Shown here: positions 1 to 5,517 of the stretch, piece by piece
Layout: every line of letters begins with the position of its first letter
How positions within the stretch are numbered: the first letter of the stretch is position 1
Program-made: the position numbers and the translations under genes
Notes under the pieces: model-generated
The model's input: the letters and a program-made list of their open reading frames with translations, nothing else
The model's database searches: none
Told to the model about the DNA's origin: nothing
NCBI GenBank assembly: GCA_002478145.1
Contig: DLMI01000174.1
Coordinates: 28,359 to 51,030 of the forward strand
DNA: 22,672 nt
Source: Acidobacteria bacterium UBA7540
GTDB taxonomy: Bacteria > Acidobacteriota > Terriglobia > UBA7540
Reading direction: 5' to 3'

Positions 1-1
1 A

Positions 2-115
2 GAGTACGACCTGAAGAAGGCGGCCCAAAACAAGAAAGTCATGGAACGCGTCGCGCAGATCGTGCCGGTGCAGCCAGCGGCTCCGCGTGCATTCAGCCCC
101 AACGGGGCGCCCTAG
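2..115 (+). CDS. C-terminal end of an unidentified protein (cut by window edge)
   Basis: A reading frame open from the window edge codes 37 residues and ends in TAG at 113-115. The visible tail is rich in Lys, Ala and Pro (it contains ERVAQIVPVQPAAPRAF) and looks like a flexible, low-complexity C-terminus. No domain or motif allows a family assignment. The stop codon is directly followed by the left arm of a large nested palindrome, so the gene ends at the boundary of a repeat element. Coding status is inferred only from the open frame and plausible codon use. The start lies outside the window. Confidence 0.45.
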   Translation, partial: EYDLKKAAQNKKVMERVAQIVPVQPAAPRAFSPNGAP

Positions 116-309
116 CACAGCCCAGGCCAACGGCCTGGGTCCAGCAAGTTTCCCCCCCTCGCGGTTTTCGAGCCCTGAAGGGGCGTGGTAGACCACCGAA
201 CCAGGGTAGGCGACCATCCGGGTCCATTCCCGGACGCTATTTCGCCCCTTCAGGGCTTGCGGCTAAGCGGGAATGCGCTGTCGGACCCAGGCCGTTGGCC
301 TGGGCTGTG
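116..309. repeat. Nested palindromic element
   Basis: The outer arms at 116-142 and 283-309 are perfect 27-nt reverse complements. Inside them, 171-185 (AGCCCTGAAGGGGCG) and 243-257 are perfect 15-nt reverse complements. A small hairpin (TCCGGG/CCCGGA) lies between these. A related 15-mer, CGCCCCTTCGGGGCT, follows at 316-330. Each arm is also partly self-complementary (CCCAGGCC..GGCCTGGG). The block occupies essentially all the sequence between the preceding stop codon and the next repeat at 374. It has no coding potential that I can see. It resembles dispersed palindromic (REP or MITE-like) intergenic elements, but its family cannot be established from one copy. Confidence 0.85.
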
Positions 310-373
310 GTAGTTCGCCCCTTCGGGGCTCGTTTTCAGGTGTTCCGCAGCTCGGCGGCAGTGAACGAAGCAA

Positions 374-404
374 GCGCGGCCCTGTTTCTTAGGTCTGCGG
401 TTCG
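374..404 (+). repeat. Dispersed 31-nt repeat, copy 1
   Basis: This matches 2326-2356 at 27 of 31 positions. The core is CCTGTTTCTTAGGTCTGCGG. A more diverged copy of the core lies at 10104-10127. All copies are intergenic and in the same orientation relative to the + strand. Function unknown. Confidence 0.6.
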
Positions 405-430
405 TACGACATGCCCTGCCAAAAGGCCGG

Positions 431-649
431 TTGCATGACGCGCTGAATGCGCAGCCGGAGATTCAAGCACGTGTCTTCGAGGCACTAAAACGCATTAAGC
501 CCAGCGAGCTGGTTTCGGAGGGCTGCGTCTACGGCGGAGGCCTCCACAAAGTCGAGCCCAAAGAACTCGCCCAAATCCCCGCCCGCGTGGTGCTGGAAAG
601 CATCGACACCCACCTTCGTATCGAACAGCAGGAAAGGTTGTTTGCGTGA
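431..649 (+). pseudogene. Probable remnant of the C-terminus of an N6-adenine DNA methylase
   Basis: The open frame codes 72 residues from a TTG at 431 to TGA at 647-649, and it stays open upstream of 431 without a convincing start or ribosome-binding site. The segment GCVYGGGLHKVEPKELAQIP resembles the extreme C-terminus of class I SAM-dependent N6-adenine DNA methyltransferases of restriction-modification systems. There, a Gly-rich turn followed by a K-x-E-P-x-E-L motif closes the target-recognition part. The catalytic NPPY and SAM-binding FxGxG motifs are absent, so no active enzyme can be made from this fragment. The upstream sequence is repeat DNA, so the body of the gene seems to have been lost. 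Assignment is by recalled motif similarity only. The alternative is a small unrelated ORF. Confidence 0.4.
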
Positions 650-661
650 AGGGGGAGACGG

Positions 662-783
662 GGAGTCATCCCGCTTCCAGCGGGATGACTCCACAGCCTT
701 CCGCTCTTGGCTGTTAATAGACATGTTGACGTTTGTCGTGTTTAGAACCGCGGAGTAATGCGCTGCGCGCACAACTCCGCGGT
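662..783 (+). repeat. Composite double-hairpin element, copy A
   Basis: The first hairpin (662-692) has a perfect 14-bp stem around the loop TCC. After a spacer of about 55 nt, a second hairpin (747-783) has the perfect 10-bp outer stem ACCGCGGAGT/ACTCCGCGGT and an inner TGCGC/GCGCA stem. The 18-mer TGTTTAGAACCGCGGAGT at 739-756 recurs exactly at 4174-4191 in copy B. The first hairpin core ATCCCGCT..AGCGGGAT recurs in copy C. The layout of two palindromes around a spacer resembles a REPIN-type element. No T-tract follows the first hairpin, so a terminator role is less likely. Confidence 0.7.
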
Positions 784-978
784 ACCTGCTCTCGGGCCCG
801 CAGCTTTTCGCGTTCAAACCCCGGCTGCACGGTCTAGGGGCAAGCGGACCCGGTCAACATCGGACCGGGAGGGCAAACCGAAATGAGGCCTTGCCCCCGG
901 AGGCGAGGTAGTGTATATGGTTACTGGCCGGGGAAGCAATTCGGAGCCCCCGCTGGAAGCGAGGACTGGAGGCCTCAC

Positions 979-2313
979 ATGTCTAGGAACGCTGCCACCG
1001 AGCCCAAACTCCAGCCTGAAAAGCAGTCCGTCCCCGGGACCTCGGCGGACTTGGCGCGGACCATATCGTACTGGTTCTTGGCGATCGTCGGTCTCATCTA
1101 CGCGTCGGGATTCCTGGTCGTCATGATACACCTGGGCACGTACGGCGTCACCGACGTTGGCGGGGAGTTATGGAAGGCGAGAGACATCCACATCGGAGTT
1201 CTGGCGCTCGTCTTTCCCATAACGATAATGGGCACCGTCCTTTACGTGCTTGTCTCGCCAGTAAAGTGTCTTTTCACGTCGCGGGGTCGTGGGGGGCCGG
1301 ACAGATGGTGGCTCCCCCATGTACGTCGGCTCATTACCGGCGTCATTACCTTGTTGTTGGAGCTGGCGTTCTATTGCTTCGCAATGCTCCACAGACCGGG
1401 GAAGGAGCCTTATAACATTCTGTTTTGGATGTTATTTGTCGGTTCCCTCGCCCCATTGATTTGCCTATTATACCTGGACCCGCCAGAGAAGGAACAACAA
1501 AAGACGCGGAACGGATTGATTCTCTGCACGGACCCGCCAAAGGGCGAACAACAGAAGACGCTGAACTGGAAACAGCGTCTGGCGTACATTATTCGCCTTG
1601 CCGCCGCAGTATGCGTCGTGGGGCTATTCTGTCTGGTAGTCGCAACATACTGGCCCTTGTTCACCAAAATCGCGAAGGACGGGTACCGGGTCAGCCTGTA
1701 CTTGCTTCTGCTGTTTGTTATCGTTGTTTTCCTGTATTTAGCGTATGAACGTTATGCCCTGGCCCACGAGAGGCGAGTCCTATTCGTCACGTCTGCGCTG
1801 GTCGGGCTGATGTATTATCTTGCTCTCGTTGGATTTGCGCACTCCTTCTTTTCTTACATCCCGGCCAGCAGGGGCGGTGGCGACTACACAGTTGCCCCGA
1901 GCGTGTGCATCGACCTCAAGAAGGAAGGGAATCTGACTACCGCCGCATTTACGGTAATGGTGGATGTGTTCCCCGAGCTCCTCAAGAAGGAAGGGAATCC
2001 GACTACCGCCGCATTGGACGCGTTCATGAAAGACACCTCTCCCAAAGTGCTGATTGACGAAAATTCCACGACACTGTTCGTGGCTGCTGATCATCATGAG
2101 AACGAGGACGAGGGCGGGCCCTGTGAATGGAGGGAGAGTTATCTCCACAAGAGGCCAAAGGTCTGGGCCATTGGGCGCGAGAGCATTGCCGCTGTTCGGT
2201 ACGCGCGGCCTAAATGGGATCCGAACGCGCCCGATCCGTGTCGCCCGCCTAAACGAGACCCGAACGCCCCTGATCCGTGTGCCCCGAAGCCGTCCAAAGC
2301 GAGAACCCAATGA
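979..2313 (+). CDS. Seven-helix membrane protein of unknown function with internal duplications
   Basis: I do not recognise the family. From ATG 979 (GGAGG at 968-972, six bases away) the product is 444 aa. Hydrophobic segments at about residues 31-53, 71-93, 117-137, 147-167, 202-224, 237-258 and 268-292 indicate seven membrane helices. A hydrophilic C-terminal domain of about 150 residues follows. Three in-frame tandem duplications are visible: an 18-codon period with DPP-x3-EQQKT (about residues 167-196), a 22-codon period with LKKEGN-x-TTAA (about 313-345), and a 13-codon period with DPNAPDPC (about 409-434). An alternative ATG at 883 also has a GGGAGG upstream and would add 32 residues, but those look non-coding. 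The nearest neighbour, the AlbA_2 gene 384 bp downstream, lies on the same strand. Existence of the gene is well supported; its role is unknown. Confidence 0.75.
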   Translation: MSRNAATEPKLQPEKQSVPGTSADLARTISYWFLAIVGLIYASGFLVVMIHLGTYGVTDVGGELWKARDIHIGVLALVFPITIMGTVLYVLVSPVKCLFTSRGRGGPDRWWLPHVRRLITGVITLLLELAFYCFAMLHRPGKEPYNILFWMLFVGSLAPLICLLYLDPPEKEQQKTRNGLILCTDPPKGEQQKTLNWKQRLAYIIRLAAAVCVVGLFCLVVATYWPLFTKIAKDGYRVSLYLLLLFVIVVFLYLAYERYALAHERRVLFVTSALVGLMYYLALVGFAHSFFSYIPASRGGGDYTVAPSVCIDLKKEGNLTTAAFTVMVDVFPELLKKEGNPTTAALDAFMKDTSPKVLIDENSTTLFVAADHHENEDEGGPCEWRESYLHKRPKVWAIGRESIAAVRYARPKWDPNAPDPCRPPKRDPNAPDPCAPKPSKARTQ

Positions 2314-2697
2314 GGACACTTGCAGGCGCGGACCTGTTCCATAGGTTTGCGGTTCGCCGCAATTGACAACAAAAGCCGCCGGCCTAAACGACGGGTTTGC
2401 GATGCTCGCTCCCCGAACGATCCCCGCGAACTGAGCCGACGTATTGAGCGTGGGGCGCCTTCATGCATCAACGCATCAAAGGCGCCATCTTCAGCGTACC
2501 GTGTTGTCAAAATGCTTCTGAAAGGAGGCGGCCCTTGCGAACCTGCCTCGGGCTTGCCTCGTCCCTAGGCCATAGTCCCTCAGCTAACGGATCAACCGGC
2601 GCATACATCCAAACCAATGTACGGGCCACCCGCGAGATCAAAGAAGCAGTAGCCGCAGTCAGCGAGGTCGCAATTGCCAAGATGAGGGAGGCAACCA
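2314..2697. other. Intergenic stretch with a repeat copy and a possible gene remnant
   Basis: The first part contains the dispersed repeat copy at 2326-2356. An 8-bp stem (GGCGCCTT at 2454-2461, AAGGCGCC at 2479-2486) encloses a 17-nt loop. From about 2613 to 2702 one frame reads like an amphipathic helix (ATREIKEAVAAVSEVAIAKM). It has no believable start and runs on out of register under the next gene, so it is probably a decayed coding remnant. The stretch ends in the AGGGAGG ribosome-binding site of the following gene. No RNA gene or terminator with a T-tract was seen. Confidence 0.5.
2326..2356 (+). repeat. Dispersed 31-nt repeat, copy 2
   Basis: This is the counterpart of 374-404, with four mismatches over 31 nt. 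It starts 12 bases after the stop codon of the membrane-protein gene. Confidence 0.6.
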
Positions 2698-4065
2698 ATG
2701 AAAGCATATTCATACACCCCATTTCACGGAGAACTCGAATCGCTCAAGGGGCCCGAGTTGACGGCCTTGAAGGAGGTCCCCGAAGGATGGTACGTCGATT
2801 ACAAGGAGAGTGCGCCTTCAATAAAGGATCTGGCAAAGCACCTCTCTGCCTTCGCCAATCAGTATGGTGGGTGGCTCTTCCTGGGAGTCAAGGAGAAGGA
2901 AGATAAGGGTATGACCGCAGGATCATTTCCAGGGGTCCCGAGTAGTTCCATACCCTCGCTCCAGGTAAGTCTTCGGGAAGCCGTCTCCGCCCATCTTAGG
3001 CCGTCGCCTTTTTTTGAGACGAGGGTCATATATGGGCCTGTGCCCGAGCTTGGTCTGCCATCCGACCGCGCCGTTATGACCATTGGCGTTCCAGAGGGAG
3101 TTGACCCGCCTTACATCCACTCATCTGGAAGAATCTACCGACGTGTCGCTGACCAATCGGATCCCAAGCCTGAGACGGACAGACACGTTTTGGACCTTTT
3201 GTGGGGTCGTAGTGCACTGACCCGCCAGCGCTTGGAGGATTTTCTGACAGACCGGCCCGTTCTCTCTAAAGCGGAAACAGACGGGCCTGTTCACGCCTAC
3301 GTCTACTTTCTTGCGGACCCTCAGTTCGTTGGACACCATTTCCCTCTCACCTACGGCGATTTCGCGAGCGTGATGGAATCTATTGTTCCGCAGTCGATGT
3401 CCGATGTCGCCCTGCCTAATACGTTTACGACACCGGAAGGTTTCATAGCGCGTCACGTTGCCGATAATGATCCTCGAAACGAGCTTCTGACATTTCGGTG
3501 GTGGATGAACGGAAACGCTCGCGTCAGTATCCCAATCAATGTGCATGATTTCATCGGGTCGAAGCCCCACTTGGATACCCTTCAGTTATCGTTTCTTGAG
3601 GCAATCCGCAAGCGTGGGTTTAAAGCTGGAAAGATCGCCGAATTCTCAGTCTTCCTATCAGTTCTTACTGCAATGGGGGGCAAGTACCTTCGCCTCCGCA
3701 AAACTCTAGGCATCACTGATTCATTTTTCGGCAAAATCCGACTCTACGATACATGGCGTATCATACCGTTCGTCAACTGGAAATCTTATGTTAAAGAAAT
3801 TGAAGTCCATGGATTCCCGGTTGTGCAAGACGAAACGTTAACTTGTCCGCCGGGACTCGCGAGCAATACCCTTGTTGAAATGAACGAAACAGAATTTCAA
3901 GATAACTCAGCAAGAGCGTTCCTGACGGTTCTTCCTTTGGCAGGTGCAGCATTGCAGGGCGTAGGAATCAATTTTGGCAGTATTGCGGGGGGGTTCAATC
4001 AAGAATTCATCGGTGAGTTCAGCAGTGCGTGGGCTGATTCCCTAAAGCAAAAGCCCATTCGATAA
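2698..4065 (+). CDS. AlbA_2 (Schlafen-type) domain protein
   Basis: This 455-aa protein starts at ATG 2698, behind a strong AGGGAGG (2685-2691). Residues of about 30-155 match the AlbA_2 domain, a nucleic-acid-binding module shared with Schlafen proteins. The visible motifs are the acidic W-x-V-D-Y-K-E-S start, the F-A-N-Q-Y-G-G-W-L-F-L-G-V strand-turn near residues 52-64, and the G-R-I-Y-R-R-V end near 143-149. The remaining 300 residues show no motif I can name. They include two short hydrophobic stretches, at about 317-325 and in an alanine- and glycine-rich part near 410-430. Family members are often annotated as ATP-binding or HTH proteins and occur in accessory and defence-like regions. 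A nucleic-acid-directed role is inferred from the domain only. The gene sits between repeat elements and has no tightly linked partner. Confidence 0.8.
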   Translation: MKAYSYTPFHGELESLKGPELTALKEVPEGWYVDYKESAPSIKDLAKHLSAFANQYGGWLFLGVKEKEDKGMTAGSFPGVPSSSIPSLQVSLREAVSAHLRPSPFFETRVIYGPVPELGLPSDRAVMTIGVPEGVDPPYIHSSGRIYRRVADQSDPKPETDRHVLDLLWGRSALTRQRLEDFLTDRPVLSKAETDGPVHAYVYFLADPQFVGHHFPLTYGDFASVMESIVPQSMSDVALPNTFTTPEGFIARHVADNDPRNELLTFRWWMNGNARVSIPINVHDFIGSKPHLDTLQLSFLEAIRKRGFKAGKIAEFSVFLSVLTAMGGKYLRLRKTLGITDSFFGKIRLYDTWRIIPFVNWKSYVKEIEVHGFPVVQDETLTCPPGLASNTLVEMNETEFQDNSARAFLTVLPLAGAALQGVGINFGSIAGGFNQEFIGEFSSAWADSLKQKPIR

Positions 4066-4081
4066 AAAGGTTTTGGGGGGC

Positions 4082-4214
4082 TGGCGCAGAGCAAGTAGCG
4101 CGGAGTGGTGTGCGCAACGCACTACTCCGCGGCATTTCGTCCCGCATATTGATTAACCTGCGGACGCTGGTGATGTTTAGAACCGCGGAGTGGTCCGTCA
4201 GCCGACGGACGGCT
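4082..4214 (+). repeat. Composite double-hairpin element, copy B
   Basis: Hairpin one is CGCGGAGT (4099-4106) with ACTCCGCG (4124-4131) and a bulged inner stem. It is followed by the conserved spacer 4144-4176, which matches 5095-5127 of copy C at 30 of 33 positions. The 18-mer shared with copy A (4174-4191) comes next. A second hairpin, GTCCGTC/GACGGAC (4193-4199, 4204-4210), closes the element. It lies immediately downstream of the AlbA_2 gene and beyond the 3' end of the toxin-antitoxin pair. Confidence 0.7.
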
Positions 4215-4335
4215 CCTCGCTACCTGCCGGCAGGCGGCGGACCCGCGACTTGCCACGATCTGAGTTGCTTCCCCCTTGGTGGATGAGACCAAACGCCCAA
4301 GCCGAGCTTGGCTTAGGGCCAGGGAGCGCGATTCC

Positions 4336-4632
4336 CTATCGGATGGCGCGGAGGGCGGCTTCGGGTTCGCGGCTGATGATGGTTAACAAGACGCGAGCTG
4401 CGCCGGTGGGCTCGCGTTCACCGTTTTCCCATTTACGCAGCGTCGCCGGACTCAGGCCAAAGGTGCGGGCAAAGGCCTGGCGGCTCAGTCCGACTCTCTT
4501 GCGGGCGGTTTTGATGTCCGCCGGTTTCACGGCAACGCGGACGACCCGCGCGGCGGCAGACTTATCGCCCCGGCTGTACGCGAGCGCTTCCTCCAGGCCC
4601 TGCATGATTCCCTCAAAAGCTCGCTTGCTCAT
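4336..4632 (-). CDS. higA2: HigA2-like antitoxin (HTH, XRE type)
   Basis: This 98-aa protein has a helix-turn-helix at about residues 40-75 (KTARKRVGLSRQAFARTFGL, then S-x-x-T-L-R-K-W-E-N-G). That form, with LRKWENG and a P-x-G-x-A-x-x-L-L motif after it, is typical of HigA2/YiaG-like antitoxins. The N-terminal 35 residues are variable and probably wrap the toxin. Its ATG overlaps the toxin stop codon by four bases (ATGA, 4629-4632), so translation is coupled and the order is toxin first, as in higBA loci. It likely neutralises the upstream-encoded nuclease and represses their shared promoter; both roles are family knowledge, not visible here. There is no sign of damage. Confidence 0.85.
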   Translation of the reverse strand: MSKRAFEGIMQGLEEALAYSRGDKSAAARVVRVAVKPADIKTARKRVGLSRQAFARTFGLSPATLRKWENGEREPTGAARVLLTIISREPEAALRAIR

Positions 4633-4970
4633 ATTTTTGTCCTTTGAAGCTGCTGCTTGATCTCCGCCACAACCTTGGCGAGCGCATTTCGCTCCGCCGT
4701 GGTCAGATTGGCCTTCTCGTTCTTGCCAAAGATCTCAAGCAGGTAAATCGGCCTTTCGGCGCTGTAGTGGTAATAGATCACCCGCACACCACCGCTTTTG
4801 CCTCTGCCGCTCCTGGCAAATCGAACTTTGCGGATACCTCCCGTCCCTGCCAGAACACCGCCCCGCAAGGGATGAGTTGCCAACAAATCGATAAGCTCAT
4901 TCCGCTCGTTCTCCGACAGAAGTTTTTCGGCACGCGAAACATAGTGGCGTGTCTCAACGACCGTCTGCAT
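4629..4970 (-). CDS. higB2: HigB2-like RelE/ParE-family toxin
   Basis: From ATG 4970 the product is 113 aa, the usual HigB2 size. The core G-T-G-G-I-R-K-V-R-F-A at residues 42-52, then G-R-G-K-S-G-G-V-R-V-I-Y-Y (55-67) and Y-L-L-E-I-F-G-K-N-E (76-85), follows the HigB2 pattern closely. HigB2 toxins cleave mRNA on the ribosome. The basic stretch and the K-N-E segment correspond to the RNA-binding and catalytic surface. An in-frame ATG at 4988 would add six residues; neither start has a strong ribosome-binding site, and a frame open to 5168 would run through repeat DNA and is unlikely. The antitoxin follows with an ATGA overlap. Copy C of the composite repeat lies just upstream and may carry the promoter region. 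Confidence 0.85.
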   Translation of the reverse strand: MQTVVETRHYVSRAEKLLSENERNELIDLLATHPLRGGVLAGTGGIRKVRFARSGRGKSGGVRVIYYHYSAERPIYLLEIFGKNEKANLTTAERNALAKVVAEIKQQLQRTKI

Positions 4971-5030
4971 CTTTGAATTGTGCCCCATTGGGGCTAATTC
5001 GTCAACGACGGATTGGCGCAAGATGGCGGG

Positions 5031-5127
5031 TGGCGCAGCAGGTAGCGCCGAGCAATCCCGCTCCGAGCGGGATTCCTTCACGGCTTTTCGTCCTGCATAT
5101 TGATTAACCTGTGGACGCTTATGATGT
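5031..5127 (+). repeat. Composite double-hairpin element, copy C
   Basis: It begins TGGCGCAGC, as copy B begins TGGCGCAGA. A hairpin with the perfect 9-bp stem AATCCCGCT/AGCGGGATT (5054-5062, 5066-5074) is followed by the conserved spacer 5095-5127 (30 of 33 positions shared with copy B). The TTTAGAACC part and second hairpin found in A and B are missing; instead the sequence runs into a promoter. Copies B and C are in direct orientation on either side of the toxin-antitoxin pair. Confidence 0.7.
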
Positions 5128-5149
5128 ACCGAAACAGACTCAATGTCTC

Positions 5150-5178
5150 TTGACAGGGGGAAAGACATAGGCTAGAAT
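5150..5178 (+). promoter_or_regulatory. Near-consensus sigma-70 promoter
   Basis: TTGACA (5150-5155), a 17-nt spacer and TAGAAT (5173-5178) give a perfect -35 and a five-of-six -10. The predicted start is near 5185. A hairpin with an 8-bp stem (AGGAGGCC 5197-5204, GGCCTCCT 5207-5214) would lie at the beginning of the RNA. No clear protein gene follows on this strand, so what it transcribes is unknown. Confidence 0.65.
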
Positions 5179-5231
5179 ACTACGTTGAAGCTGCGCAGGA
5201 GGCCACGGCCTCCTGGGAACGCGAGGCTGAA

Positions 5232-5438
5232 ATGCTACCGCCCGCCCCGACCCACTCCCGAGAATGTGCCAAGCGGGACGAAAGACCCCCAAATTGGCCC
5301 GCCGCGCGAAGGACACAAAGTCTGCCATCTGACCGGAAGCAAAAAAGAATTCTTCAAAAATTAACGACCAAAGCGGGAATCTCTATGAAAACAAAGGACC
5401 GCTGTGGAAAACTTGGGGCCGAAGCTGGAATGTTATAG
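5232..5438 (+). CDS. Doubtful small ORF behind the 5150 promoter
   Basis: The ATG at 5232 has GAGG six bases upstream and lies about 47 nt after the predicted transcription start, so the frame could be translated into 68 aa. The product is Pro/Arg-rich at first and Lys-rich at the end, with no hydrophobic core or known motif. Codon third positions are GC-rich only in the first half. The end of the ORF falls inside the GAAAACAAAGG repeats. It may be a leader peptide, a chance ORF on an untranslated RNA, or a decayed gene. I would not treat it as an established protein. Confidence 0.2.
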   Translation: MLPPAPTHSRECAKRDERPPNWPAARRTQSLPSDRKQKRILQKLTTKAGISMKTKDRCGKLGAEAGML

Positions 5439-5490
5439 AAAACAAAGGTACTTGCGGATTCAAGGCGGGAATATTATTGAAAACAAATGG
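5371..5490 (+). repeat. Three degenerate direct repeats (GAAAACAAAGG family)
   Basis: The units lie at 5371-5397, 5422-5448 and 5462-5490. Each follows the pattern AAG-C/G-x-GGAAT, a short AT-rich stretch, then GAAAACAAA(G/T)GG. The spacings are 51 and about 40 nt. This part is clearly more AT-rich than its surroundings. The rest of 4971-5517 holds composite repeat copy C, the 5150 promoter and the doubtful ORF; nothing else was recognised. Confidence 0.6.
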
Positions 5491-5517
5491 GTTATACCAT
5501 TCAGGATAAGCAGGCTG

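Noticed and set aside
662..692. Rho-independent terminator for the methylase remnant
   Set aside because: The 14-bp stem is perfect but no T-tract follows on either strand, and the hairpin core recurs in repeat copy C.
883..978. Upstream ATG extending the seven-helix protein by 32 residues
   Set aside because: It does have a GGGAGG about ten bases upstream, but the added peptide is Arg/Gly/Pro-rich and non-coding in character. ATG 979 has a better spaced ribosome-binding site.
2463..2906. 147-codon ORF overlapping the start of the AlbA_2 gene
   Set aside because: It has no ribosome-binding site, and the second half is an out-of-frame reading of the AlbA_2 domain. Only a short helix-like stretch may be a gene remnant.
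5371..5490. CRISPR array
   Set aside because: There are only three units, they differ in length and sequence, the spacing is uneven, and no cas gene is nearby.
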